Shown here piece after piece: positions 25,003-33,516 of a stretch of DNA of 42,827 bases. The stretch covers positions 1 through 42,827 of the forward strand of contig NZ_AJXW01000094.1 in the NCBI RefSeq assembly GCF_000264375.1. The letters are read 5' to 3'. Made by a program: the position numbers and the translations under genes. The DNA is from Rhodanobacter thiooxydans LCS2 (GTDB lineage Bacteria; Pseudomonadota; Gammaproteobacteria; Xanthomonadales; Rhodanobacteraceae). The notes beneath the pieces were generated by a model that was not told where the DNA came from, did no database searches, and saw only the letters and a program-made list of their open reading frames with translations. Each line of letters starts with the position of its first letter. The stretch's first letter is position 1.

Positions 25003-26877
25003 ATGCCTGTCCTGAGCCGATTCGTCCTTCCGCTCGTACTCGCACTGCTGTCGCTGCAAGGCTGCGCGCTGTCGCGCGCGCAGATCCGCCGCGCCGATGC
25101 CATCGTCGCCGCCACCGCCGATCATCGCCTCGATTGCACACGGGCCGACCATTGCGCGCTCCCCTCGCCGCTGCTGGACGCCGCCACCGCCGCGCTGGCC
25201 GCCTCCACGCCGCAGCGGCCGGTGCACGTGGTCACCCTGCTCGACGACTCAGAGCCGGCGCTGGTCGCGCGGATCAACCTGGTGCGCGCGGCACGACGCT
25301 CGATCGACGTGCAGACCTACATCTGGGACCAGGACGACGCCGGCCAGCTGATGCTCGACGAACTGGTGCGCGCGGCGCGGCGCGGCGTGCGCGTACGCAT
25401 CCTGGCCGACCAGCTGTCCTCCTTCAACGACCCGGACCTGCTCGACCGGCTGGCGTGGATCAGTCCGAATCTGCAGGTGCGCCTGTACAACCCCACCTTC
25501 CACAAGGCACACACCCAGCCGCTGGAGTTCGCCGCCGGCATCCTGTGCTGCTTCATGCAGTTCAACCAGCGCATGCACAACAAGCTGCTGCTGGTGGACA
25601 ACGCCATCGGCATCGCCGGCGGGCGCAATTACCAGGACCGCTACTTCAACTGGGACGACGCCTTCAACTACATCGACCGCGACGCGATGGTCGGCGGGCC
25701 GGCCGCGCTGCAGATGGCGGCCAGCTTCGAGCTGTTCTGGAACCATCGGCGCTCGCTGCCACTGACCCACCTGCGCGACGTCAACCGGCGCATCCTGACC
25801 GAACGCGCGCCACCATCCTGGCCAGCCCCGCGCTACCGCCGCCCGACACGCGTGGCCCGGGCGCAAGAGGATGCCGAGGACCCGGCCTGGCTGCGGACCT
25901 GGCTGGTCGACGCCTCGCTGCGGGTGGGCCGGGTGGAGTACTTCAGCGACCTGCCGGCCAAGACCGACAAGCCGGACAAGCGACGCGCGCTGGAATTCAC
26001 CCACCACATCATGCACATGATCAGTGAAGCGAAACGCGAGGTGCTGCTGCAGACACCGTACCTGGTGATGAGCAAACGCGCCCAGCACATCTTTCGCACG
26101 CTGCACCGGCGCGCCGATCCGCCGCGCGTGATCGTCTCCACCAACTCGCTGGCAGCGACCGACGCGTTCGCCGCATATGCGATGTCGTACAAGCACCGCA
26201 AGCGCTACCTGAAGAAATTCGGCTTCGAGGTCCACGAACTGAAGCCGCATGCGCCCAGCGCCGGTGAGGACTACGAACTGGCCAACCTCGGCATGCCCGC
26301 GGCCGCCCTGCCGTCGAAAGTCACCGGCACGCGTCCCTTCAGCGAGACGCGTTTACACCTGCTCGGCAGCCGCGGCAGCAACAATCGGCCGGCACCGTTG
26401 GAAAGCGAAGGCATGCGCTTCGGCCTGCATGCCAAGTCGATCGTGGTCGACGACGCCTTCGCGATGGTCGGATCGCACAACTTCGACCCGCGCTCGGACC
26501 ACTACAACACCGAGTCGGGCATGATCGTCTACGACCACGACTTCGCCGGCCAGCTGCGCCACAGCATCCTGCGCAGCACGCAGCCGGAGAACGCTTGGGT
26601 GATCGCGCCGCGGCAACCGAAGGTTCCGGTACTGACCGACATCAACCAGGCGATCGGCACGGTCTCCGAGAGCCTGCCGCTGTTCGACCTGTGGCCGTTC
26701 CGGTACGCCACCAGCTACGACCTCAAACCCGGCTGCCAGCCCCTGCGCGCCACCGACCCGAACTTCTACGCCTGCTACGAACCGGTCGGCGACTTCCCCG
26801 ACGTGGCACTGTCGCCGAAGCTGATCATCACGCGGCTGATCACCGCGTTCGGGGTGGGGGCCAAGGGCATTCTGTGA
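25003..26877 (+). CDS. Phospholipase D-family lipoprotein (cardiolipin synthase-like)
   Basis: Probable lipid-anchored phosphatidyltransferase, 624 residues. Lipoprotein signal with lipobox LQGC (C21). There are two HKD catalytic sites: H192/K194/D199 (HNKLLLVD, then GGRN) and H476/K478/D483 (HAKSIVVD, then GSHN), so both active-site halves are present. It resembles ClsC/YmdC-type cardiolipin synthases more than ClsA, which has N-terminal membrane helices. Alanine after the lipid Cys predicts outer-membrane sorting, unusual for a cardiolipin synthase. Nuclease or other PLD activity is not excluded. The C terminus has an extra ~100 residues past the second HKD. Confidence 0.9.
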   Translation: MPVLSRFVLPLVLALLSLQGCALSRAQIRRADAIVAATADHRLDCTRADHCALPSPLLDAATAALAASTPQRPVHVVTLLDDSEPALVARINLVRAARRSIDVQTYIWDQDDAGQLMLDELVRAARRGVRVRILADQLSSFNDPDLLDRLAWISPNLQVRLYNPTFHKAHTQPLEFAAGILCCFMQFNQRMHNKLLLVDNAIGIAGGRNYQDRYFNWDDAFNYIDRDAMVGGPAALQMAASFELFWNHRRSLPLTHLRDVNRRILTERAPPSWPAPRYRRPTRVARAQEDAEDPAWLRTWLVDASLRVGRVEYFSDLPAKTDKPDKRRALEFTHHIMHMISEAKREVLLQTPYLVMSKRAQHIFRTLHRRADPPRVIVSTNSLAATDAFAAYAMSYKHRKRYLKKFGFEVHELKPHAPSAGEDYELANLGMPAAALPSKVTGTRPFSETRLHLLGSRGSNNRPAPLESEGMRFGLHAKSIVVDDAFAMVGSHNFDPRSDHYNTESGMIVYDHDFAGQLRHSILRSTQPENAWVIAPRQPKVPVLTDINQAIGTVSESLPLFDLWPFRYATSYDLKPGCQPLRATDPNFYACYEPVGDFPDVALSPKLIITRLITAFGVGAKGIL

Positions 26878-26952
26878 GCGCCGCTCACCACCGTCCGCTC
26901 CGTTCCACGGAAATCACTTTCGCCACCTGTTGCCTTGTTTGAAGCAAGGACC

Positions 26953-27039
26953 AAGAGCTTTCGAGACCTTCGCTCTGCATAAAGCAGGAGCACGGCACAG
27001 GAAGCGCGCTCCTACAGGTGCACGTGAACGAAAGCTCTT
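26953..27039. repeat. Diverged REP-like element nested in an 11-bp inverted repeat
   Basis: Outer arms AAGAGCTTTCG (26953-26963) and CGAAAGCTCTT (27029-27039) are perfect. Inside lies GCAGGAGC ... GCTCCTAC (26984-27015), a degenerate form of the GTAGGAGC repeat seen intact at 32817. It occupies the 211-bp convergent gap between the PLD gene and the TonB-domain gene, where no gene is seen. Confidence 0.55.
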
Positions 27040-27088
27040 TGCTCTGGGACGACAGAACGCAAAGTACCAGCGCGACCGGGCAACGGCC

Positions 27089-27646
27089 CTACGGCAACTG
27101 CGCGACGCGGTTGCCCTGCGAGGTGAAGCGCATCGGCAGCTCGCCGCTGAGGCCGTCGGGGTGGTCCAGCGGCACCGCGAAGCGCCAGCCGCGCACGCTG
27201 CGCAGGGCGTGCTGATCGAGCACCGGGTCGCCGCTGGATTCGGCGAGGCTGGCGGCGCGGACCCAGCCGCTGGCGTCAACATCGACGTGCAGCCGCACAC
27301 GGCCGTCCAGATGGCCGCGCAGTTCGTCCCACGACTGCGAGCTGTCGGCTGGCGTGGCCAGCGGCACCAGTTCGGGGGCAGGAGCGGGCGCGGCGATGGC
27401 GGCTTGCGCCTCGTCGCCGACGACCCTCGGCGGCAGCGCCCGGCGCACCTGCACCACGCGGGTCCGGCCGTGCGCGGGACGCTGGGCAGGGCGGGCGCGC
27501 GTCGCGGTCGGCGTGTCGATCTGCACGACATAGCGCGCCGGCGGGCCGGGCCAGACGCTGGTCTGCTCGCTGAGCCAGCCGGTACCAGCGACGCCGGCGG
27601 CCAGCGCGAGCAGGCTGAGGGTGGTGGTGGTGCGCAGGCGGAACAT
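27089..27646 (-). CDS. TonB C-terminal-domain protein
   Basis: 185 residues: a membrane helix or signal anchor at about 8-25, a Pro/Arg/Ala-rich linker, and a C-terminal domain (GRVRLHVDVDASGWVRAASL, then DQHALRSVRGWRFAVPL) with the TonB-family pattern. TonB proteins energise outer-membrane receptors. No exbB/exbD or receptor is adjacent, and the linker lacks long Pro-Glu/Pro-Lys repeats, so it may be a TonB-like paralogue rather than the main energiser. 52 bp downstream of the thiolase gene in the same direction. Confidence 0.8.
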   Translation of the reverse strand: MFRLRTTTTLSLLALAAGVAGTGWLSEQTSVWPGPPARYVVQIDTPTATRARPAQRPAHGRTRVVQVRRALPPRVVGDEAQAAIAAPAPAPELVPLATPADSSQSWDELRGHLDGRVRLHVDVDASGWVRAASLAESSGDPVLDQHALRSVRGWRFAVPLDHPDGLSGELPMRFTSQGNRVAQLP

Positions 27647-27698
27647 GGCGGTCTTTATGCGCCCCGCAGGGCGAATCGCGGCTGAAGCTGCTGCCCGG

Positions 27699-28982
27699 TC
27701 ACCGCTCGAGGATCGCGGTGACGCCCATGCCGCCGGCGGTGCAGATCGAGATCAGGCCGCGGCCGGAGCCCCTCTGCTCCAGCAGCTTCGCCAGCGTGGC
27801 GATGATTCGCGCGCCGGTGGCGGCGAACGGGTGGCCGACGGCGAGGCTGGAACCGTGCACGTTGAACTTCGCCGGATCGATCGAACCGAGCGGCGCGTCC
27901 AGGCCGAGACGGTTCTTGCAGTAGTCGGCGCTCTCCCACGCACGAAGCGTGCACAGCACCTGCGCCGCGAACGCCTCGTGGATCTCGTAGTAGTCGAAGT
28001 CCTGCAGGCGCAGCCCGTGGCGCGCCAGCATGCGCGGCACCGCGATGGTCGGCGCCATCAGCAGACCCTCGCCGTGCACGAAGTCCACCGCGGCGACCTC
28101 GGCATCGCGCAGCCAGGCCTGGATCTTCAGCCCGCGCTGTGCGGCCCACGCCTCGCTGCCCAGCAGCACCGCAGCGGCGCCGTCGGACAGGCCGGTGGAG
28201 TTGCCGGCGGTGAGCGTGCCGTGGCCGGAGGTCTTGTCGAACGCCGGCTTCAGCGCGGCAAGTTTTTCCATGGTCGAGTCCGGGCGCAGGAAGCCGTCGC
28301 GCTTCAAGCCGCGGAACGGCACCAGCAGGTCCTCGAAGAAGCCGGCTTCATAGGCCGCCGCCAGCTTGCGGTGGCTGTCCAGCGCGAGCCGGTCCTGCGC
28401 TTCGCGGCCAATGTGCCACTCCTTCGCCATCTGCTCGCAGTGGTCGCCCATCGACTTGCCGGTGCGCGGCTCGGCCACGCCGGGGAACGACGGCTTCAGT
28501 TCGCCGAGCGAGAAGCCGCGCAGCGCGACGCGCAGCTTGTCCAGCGGGGTCTTGGCACGGTTCATCGCCAGCAGGCGCTTGCGCAGGCGAGTGCCGTAGA
28601 CGATCGGCACGTCGGAGGTGGTGTCCGAACCGCCGGCGATGCCGGCCTCGATCTGCCCGGCGGCGATCTTGTTGGCGATGATGATGGCGTTGTCGAGCGA
28701 GGTGCCGCAGGCGCGCGCGGTGGTGATGCCCGGCGTGGTCGGCGCCAGGCCGGAACTGAGCAGCGCCTCGCGCGCCAGGTTCCAGTCGGAGGAGTGCTTG
28801 ATCACCGCGCCCATCACCACTTCGCCCAGCTCCACGCCGTGCAGGCCGAAGCGCTCGACCAGGGTGCCGAGCACTTTCACCGACATGCCGAAGTTGCCGA
28901 CGTCGGCGTAGGCGGTGTTATTGCGACAGAACGGAATGCGCACGCCGCCGATCACCCCGACGCGCTTTTGCGTGTTTTCCAT
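27699..28982 (-). CDS. Acetyl-CoA C-acyltransferase (thiolase family, FadI-like)
   Basis: Thiolase of 427 residues, condensing or cleaving acyl-CoA/acetyl-CoA. Nucleophile C92 sits in TARACGTSLDNAI, an atypical context compared with the usual CxSG. Also seen: the His-containing NVHGSSLAVGHPFAATGAR, EIHEAFAAQVL, and the second catalytic Cys in CTAGGMGVTA. Length and insertions resemble FadI rather than the ~390-residue PhbA. The ATG at 28982 gives the normal N terminus (RVGVIGGVRIPFCR). It could serve beta-oxidation or acetoacetyl-CoA formation for polyhydroxybutyrate. Confidence 0.9.
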   Translation of the reverse strand: MENTQKRVGVIGGVRIPFCRNNTAYADVGNFGMSVKVLGTLVERFGLHGVELGEVVMGAVIKHSSDWNLAREALLSSGLAPTTPGITTARACGTSLDNAIIIANKIAAGQIEAGIAGGSDTTSDVPIVYGTRLRKRLLAMNRAKTPLDKLRVALRGFSLGELKPSFPGVAEPRTGKSMGDHCEQMAKEWHIGREAQDRLALDSHRKLAAAYEAGFFEDLLVPFRGLKRDGFLRPDSTMEKLAALKPAFDKTSGHGTLTAGNSTGLSDGAAAVLLGSEAWAAQRGLKIQAWLRDAEVAAVDFVHGEGLLMAPTIAVPRMLARHGLRLQDFDYYEIHEAFAAQVLCTLRAWESADYCKNRLGLDAPLGSIDPAKFNVHGSSLAVGHPFAATGARIIATLAKLLEQRGSGRGLISICTAGGMGVTAILER

Positions 28983-29057
28983 GCTCAGGACAGTCCACCA
29001 CTCAAGTTTGTCAAGGCTAACCCGCCATGCCCCTCGGCGAAAGCCCAAATCGCTGAA

Positions 29058-29066
29058 TGGTAGAAT
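29058..29066 (+). promoter_or_regulatory. Extended -10 promoter element before the unknown gene
   Basis: TGG followed by TAGAAT is an extended -10 (TGn plus five of six to TATAAT). It overlaps the ATG at 29057 of the longest reading frame, so translation probably begins downstream of that ATG. No good -35, as extended -10 promoters allow. Confidence 0.5.
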
Positions 29067-29098
29067 CCCGTCTCTTCGTCTTCTTGTGGACCTCGCTG

Positions 29099-30241
29099 GT
29101 GGAAACCAAAACGCTGCTCGCGCTCCCTATCGTGCTGGCGCTGGAACCGGCCGCGGGCGAGCCGGTGACGCGGATGAGCTTCACCCGCGACGAAGCTGCC
29201 GAGCTGGCCGCGCTGGTCGCCACCGACTTGCACGGGCTGGTGCCGCAGGTCGACGCCGCGCGGCTGGCGCTGGCCGCCGCGCTGTTCGACCAGGTCGAAC
29301 TGCTGCGGCCGGGCTTCCCGGTGTGGAGCACGCTGGAGGATCTGGCGCGACGCGTGCCGCGCGGCCACCTGGAGAACGTGGTGGCGTTCGGCACCCACGA
29401 GGGGCACATGCCGGCGCCTGCGCTGGAGCCGTCCTCGGCCTATGCCGACGGCCCGATGCGGCTGCTGCCGATGAGCCTGTTGGTGCCGGCGGAACAGGCC
29501 GGGGAGTTGTCCGAGCAGCTGGAGGTCCAGCTGGTCGGCCGCGGCGAGATGGGCACGCATACCGCCGACTGGCTGATGCGTGCGCTCGGCATCCAGCTGG
29601 AGCATGCGCGCTACTTCAGCCGCAACGACCTGCTCGCGCTGACCTGCGTGCAGTACGAGCACGTCAACCTGGCGCCGTTGTGGGCGCTGCTGGAGGCGGC
29701 GCTGCTCACGCCCGACCACGAGGAATCGACCATGAGCGCGCGCGGACTGCCCCTGCACTACGCCGGCGGCAGGGTGCTGGCGCAGTCGCCGTCGCAGTGG
29801 CTGGGTGCGCAGACCGGCGGCGACGCCGGACAGCGCGCGCACGACTTCGCCGGCATCGTGTTCGAGCTTCGCCAGTACGCCGCGCTGCTCGACGCGCACC
29901 ACGTGCCGCTGCAGCTGTCGCCCGAGCTGGCGGCGGACACGGCGGCCGACGGCTGCCTGCTGGAGACCCTGGCCGCGGTCGAACCGGGCTACGACCCGCC
30001 GACGCTGTTCGCGCACGAGGCGCCCGGCCTCGGCGTGGTGGCGGTCAGCGTGGTCCAGCGCGGCGACGGCGGGCAGGCGCGCGCGCTGGCGCACGGTTAT
30101 CCGCTGCGGCCGCAGGCACTCGGCCCGCTGCTGGCACAGCTGACCGACCGTTACGGCATCGTCGCCGAACTGCACGCATCCGGCCGCATCGTGCTGGACG
30201 CCAACGGCCGGCTCGGCGCCCCGGCGACGCTCCTGCACTGA
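29099..30241 (+). CDS. Conserved-looking cytoplasmic protein of unknown function
   Basis: About 380 residues with no motif I recognise. Recognisable but unassigned stretches include VVAFGTHEGHMPAPA, MRLLPMSLLVPAEQA and GEMGTHTADWLMRALGIQLEHARYFSRNDLL. No signal peptide or membrane helix. The frame can start at ATG 29057, but a promoter -10 overlaps it; the in-frame GTG at 29099 (VETKTLLALP) is preferred, without a strong ribosome site. Codon pattern (GC in third positions) is like its neighbours. Divergent from the thiolase. Confidence 0.78.
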   Translation: METKTLLALPIVLALEPAAGEPVTRMSFTRDEAAELAALVATDLHGLVPQVDAARLALAAALFDQVELLRPGFPVWSTLEDLARRVPRGHLENVVAFGTHEGHMPAPALEPSSAYADGPMRLLPMSLLVPAEQAGELSEQLEVQLVGRGEMGTHTADWLMRALGIQLEHARYFSRNDLLALTCVQYEHVNLAPLWALLEAALLTPDHEESTMSARGLPLHYAGGRVLAQSPSQWLGAQTGGDAGQRAHDFAGIVFELRQYAALLDAHHVPLQLSPELAADTAADGCLLETLAAVEPGYDPPTLFAHEAPGLGVVAVSVVQRGDGGQARALAHGYPLRPQALGPLLAQLTDRYGIVAELHASGRIVLDANGRLGAPATLLH

Positions 30242-30290
30242 ACTTCCGCGCAACCTGCTGGGCAGCGGCGAAAACTCGGCGCATGATGCA

Positions 30291-30313
30291 AGGGCGCCGC
30301 CAGGGGGCGCCCT
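30291..30313 (+). terminator. GC-rich hairpin between the unknown gene and the GGDEF/EAL gene
   Basis: Stem AGGGCGCC/GGCGCCCT of 8 bp with a seven-base loop, 50 bp after the stop of the unknown gene. No U-tract follows, so it may be only an attenuating or RNA-stabilising structure. Confidence 0.4.
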
Positions 30314-30322
30314 GCTGACGGA

Positions 30323-32821
30323 ATGACCATGCGGCCGCACGAGCCTGCCGAGGTATCGCCATCGCTACCCGGGGAAGCCGACTGGTCGGTGCGGGTCGCG
30401 CACGGCGCGCCCGTGCTGCTGGCCTACCTCGATCTGGAACAGCGCTTCCGCTTCGTCAACGACACCCACCGCCGCTGGCTCGGTGTCGATCCGCAGCAAC
30501 TGATCGGCCAACACCTGGTCGACGTGGTCGGCCGGCGCAACCACGCGCTGGCCAAGGCGGCGCTGGCGCGCGCCTATGCCGGACACATGGCCAGCTACGA
30601 AGGCGAGCTGCACGACGGCCGTCGGCGGCGCTACGCGCACGGCAACTTCCAGCCCGACTTCGACGCCGACGGTCACGTCTGCGGCATCTTCACCGCGCTG
30701 GTCGACATCACCGAGCGGCATGACCTGGAACTCAAGCTGCACGAGAGCGAGCAGCGCTTCTTCGGCGCGTTCCAGCACGCCGCGATCGGCATGGCGCTGG
30801 TCGCACCGGACAGCCGCTGGTTGAGGGTCAACGCGGCGCTTTGCGCGATGCTCGGCTACCGCGAGGACGAGTTCCTGTCACGCACGACGCACGACATCAC
30901 CCACCCCGACGACGTCGCGGCCAGCGACGTGCGGCATACGCAGATGCTGGAAGGCGAGCTGGAATCGTGCCATCTGGAGAAGCGGTATTCCCACCGGAAT
31001 GGCAGCCTGGTACACGCGCAGCTCAGCGTGTCCCTGGTGCGCGACGACGACGGCAATCCGCGTTATTTCGTCGTGCAGATCCAGGACATCAGCCAGCGCA
31101 AGGCGTTCGAGGACGCGCTGCACCGCGAGCGCGAACTGGCCGAGGTCACCCTGCGCTCGATCGGCGACGCGGTGATCACCACCGACCCGCAGCTGTGCAT
31201 CACCTCGCTCAACCCGATCGCCGAGGCGATGACCGGCTGGAGCGGGCTGGAGGCGCAGGGCCGCTCGATCGAGGAGATCTTCCAGCTGTTTGACGCGCGC
31301 AGCGGCCATGCCGTGGCGAATCCGCTGCGCGCAGCGATCAAGCACAACACCATCGTCGACCTGGCCGGCCGCACCCTGCTGCGCCACCGCCACGGCTTCG
31401 ACACGCCGGTGGAGGACTCCTCCGCGCCGATCCACGACAATGCCGGCAACGTGATCGGCGGCGTGCTGGTGTTCCACGACGTCAGCGAAACCCGCGCGCT
31501 GGCGCTGAAGATGATCCACCTGACCCAGCACGACACGCTCACCGGCCTGCCCAACCGCAGCCAGCTGCACGAGCACATCGGCCAGGCGATCGCCACCGCC
31601 AACCGGCGCCAGCAGCGCGCTGCGCTGCTCTACGCCGACATCGACAACTTCAAGCAGGTCAACGAGCTGCACGGTCACGCTGCCGGCGACCGGGTATTGC
31701 GCGCGTTCGCGGCCCAGCTGCAGCGCTGCCTGTCCGGCGACGACCTGCTGAGCCGCTACGGCGGCGACGAGTTCGTGGTGGTGCTGCCACACCTGGAGAG
31801 CGTCGGCGACGCGGCCAGCCTGGGCCAGCGGCTGATCAACCACGGCGAGCTGACCCATGTCGACGGCCTGCCCGACCTCAGCCTGCAGCTCAGCATCGGC
31901 ATCAGCGTGTACCCGGACGACGCGATCGAACCGGACGGCCTGCTGCAGCAGGCGGAGACTGCGCTGGTCGCGGTGAAGACGCAGGGCCGGCACGGCTACC
32001 GCTTCTTCACCGCGTCGATGAACGAGCGCACGCAGGCGCGGCGGCGGATCGAGACCGCGTTGCGCCAGGCACTGCCGCGGCACGAACTGGAGTTGCACTA
32101 CCAACCCAAGGTGGACGTGCACAGCGGCCGCATCGTCGGCGCCGAGGCGCTGCTGCGCTGGCAGGCGAACGGACGCGAGCTGTACCAGCCGGACCAGTTC
32201 GTGCCGGTCGCCGAGGACAGCGGGCTGATCCTGCCGATCGGCGCCTGGGCGTTGCGCCGTGCCTGCCGGCAGGCACGGGCGTGGCAGGACCTCGGCCACG
32301 CCATCCCGGTCTCGGTGAACGTGTCGCCACTGCAGTTCCAGCACCCCGAGTTCTACCACTGGCTGGACGAGGTGCTGGCGGAAAGCGGCCTGGCGCCCGG
32401 CCTGCTCGAACTGGAATTGACCGAGCGCATGGTGATGTCCGGCGGCGACGCCACCACCGGTCTGCTGCAGCGGATCAAGCGGCGCGGCGTGCGGCTGTCG
32501 CTGGACGATTTCGGCACCGGCTACTGCAGCCTGTCGTACCTGAAGCACTTCCCCATCGACACGCTGAAGATCGACCGCGTGTTCGTGCGCGACCTCACCA
32601 GCGACCGCGACACCGCCACGATCACCGGAGCGATCATCGCGATGGCGCGCAGCCTCAACAAGGACGTGGTGGCCGAGGGCGTGGAGACGCACGCGCAGGT
32701 GGCGTTCCTGCGCCAGGCCGGCTGTTCGCAGTTGCAGGGCTTTCTGTTCGGCGCGGCATTGCCGGCGGCGGAGTTCCAGGCGCTGCTTACCGGAGCCTCC
32801 ACCCCCACGCATCACCTGTAG
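30323..32821 (+). CDS. PAS-PAS-PAS-GGDEF-EAL cyclic-di-GMP regulator
   Basis: 832-residue cytoplasmic sensor with three PAS-like domains (about 27-135, 140-262, 265-395), a GGDEF domain (GGDEF at 480-484) and an EAL domain (EAL at 608-610). Catalytic residues of both domains look intact: YGGDEF for cyclase; EALLRW, DDFGTGYCSL and EGVET for phosphodiesterase. The inhibitory RxxD site upstream of GGDEF reads SGDD, so the Arg is missing. No membrane helix; ligands of the PAS domains are unknown. The stop codon TAG is provided by the REP element at 32817. Net activity (making or breaking c-di-GMP) cannot be told from sequence. Confidence 0.95.
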   Translation: MTMRPHEPAEVSPSLPGEADWSVRVAHGAPVLLAYLDLEQRFRFVNDTHRRWLGVDPQQLIGQHLVDVVGRRNHALAKAALARAYAGHMASYEGELHDGRRRRYAHGNFQPDFDADGHVCGIFTALVDITERHDLELKLHESEQRFFGAFQHAAIGMALVAPDSRWLRVNAALCAMLGYREDEFLSRTTHDITHPDDVAASDVRHTQMLEGELESCHLEKRYSHRNGSLVHAQLSVSLVRDDDGNPRYFVVQIQDISQRKAFEDALHRERELAEVTLRSIGDAVITTDPQLCITSLNPIAEAMTGWSGLEAQGRSIEEIFQLFDARSGHAVANPLRAAIKHNTIVDLAGRTLLRHRHGFDTPVEDSSAPIHDNAGNVIGGVLVFHDVSETRALALKMIHLTQHDTLTGLPNRSQLHEHIGQAIATANRRQQRAALLYADIDNFKQVNELHGHAAGDRVLRAFAAQLQRCLSGDDLLSRYGGDEFVVVLPHLESVGDAASLGQRLINHGELTHVDGLPDLSLQLSIGISVYPDDAIEPDGLLQQAETALVAVKTQGRHGYRFFTASMNERTQARRRIETALRQALPRHELELHYQPKVDVHSGRIVGAEALLRWQANGRELYQPDQFVPVAEDSGLILPIGAWALRRACRQARAWQDLGHAIPVSVNVSPLQFQHPEFYHWLDEVLAESGLAPGLLELELTERMVMSGGDATTGLLQRIKRRGVRLSLDDFGTGYCSLSYLKHFPIDTLKIDRVFVRDLTSDRDTATITGAIIAMARSLNKDVVAEGVETHAQVAFLRQAGCSQLQGFLFGAALPAAEFQALLTGASTPTHHL

Positions 32822-32892
32822 GAGCGCACCCTGTGCGCGATGCTTTTTTCCATCACATGACGGAAAGCATCGCCCGCCAGCGGGCTCCTACA
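32817..32892. repeat. REP doublet (GTAGGAGC type) between convergent genes
   Basis: Two inverted REP units: left TGTAGGAGCGCAC with a GTGCGCGATGC continuation, right GCATCGCCCGC ending GCTCCTACA, around a short T/A-rich centre. The GTAGGAGC...GCGATGC layout is the REP type of Pseudomonas and Xanthomonads. The TAG inside each end is the stop codon of the gene entering it: 32819-32821 on the plus strand and 32890-32888 on the minus strand. Confidence 0.9.
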
Positions 32893-33352
32893 AAACCGGT
32901 ACCGCCAGCGGCGCCTCGTACATGAAGTAGTGGCAGCGCTGCATGCCGAGTCCCTCGTAGGTCGCCTGCGCGCGGCCGTTCTCGGTTTCCACGTACAGCC
33001 GCAGGCCGACCGCGCCGGCCGCCGCGGCGCGCCGCGCGACCTCGGCATACAGCGCGCGGAACGCGCCCACGCGGCGCGCGGCCGGCACCACGTAGACGCT
33101 CTGGATCCACCAGAAATCGCCGTTGCGCCAGTCGCTCCATTCGTAGGTCACCAGCAGGCAGCCGACCGCCGCGCCATCGTGTTCGGCCACCAGGTAGAAG
33201 CCACGCCGCGGCTGCTCGAACACGCCGCGCACGCCGCGCTCCAGCGTCGCGCTTTCGAGTCGCTTGCGCTCGGTCTCCCAGGCCATCGCCATGTTCCAGG
33301 CGGCCAGCTCGGGAGCGTCGGCGGGCGTGGCGGCGCGAATCTGCAGTGACAT
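32888..33352 (-). CDS. GNAT-family N-acetyltransferase
   Basis: 154-residue acetyl-CoA-dependent acetyltransferase fold: IRAATPADAPEL at the start, VGCLLVTYEWSDWRNG in the central strands, the cofactor region IQSVYVVPAARRVGAFRALY (degenerate Q/RxxGxG/A), and the C-terminal VETENGRAQATYEGLGM. The substrate (small amine, drug or protein) is not deducible. Ends inside the REP doublet, which gives its stop codon. Confidence 0.88.
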   Translation of the reverse strand: MSLQIRAATPADAPELAAWNMAMAWETERKRLESATLERGVRGVFEQPRRGFYLVAEHDGAAVGCLLVTYEWSDWRNGDFWWIQSVYVVPAARRVGAFRALYAEVARRAAAAGAVGLRLYVETENGRAQATYEGLGMQRCHYFMYEAPLAVPVL

Positions 33353-33378
33353 GGGCGGGCTCCTTCGGGCGAGTGCCC

Positions 33379-33418
33379 ATCCTAGCGTGCGTCATCTTCA
33401 CATGCCGGCGCCTAGGAT
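33379..33418. promoter_or_regulatory. Divergent -10-like elements between the GNAT gene and ndvB
   Basis: TAGGAT occurs on the plus strand (33413-33418) and in mirror image on the minus strand (33384 to 33379), forming a 7-bp inverted repeat. Neither has a convincing -35. If the plus-strand copy is used, transcription starts after the first in-frame GTG (33424) or on top of it, supporting the later TTG start for ndvB. Confidence 0.25.
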
Positions 33419-33516
33419 AGGGCGTGCCGGTGGTAGCAGCCCGCGCACGGGTTCCCGCCCGCAACCCGTCCCCACGAACGCCTCGCGGCCGCAGCCACGA
33501 GGCCAAGGAAAACGTT

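Noticed and set aside
29005..29014. Perfect TTGACA on the minus strand as thiolase promoter -35
   Set aside because: No -10-like hexamer lies at a usable distance before the thiolase ATG.
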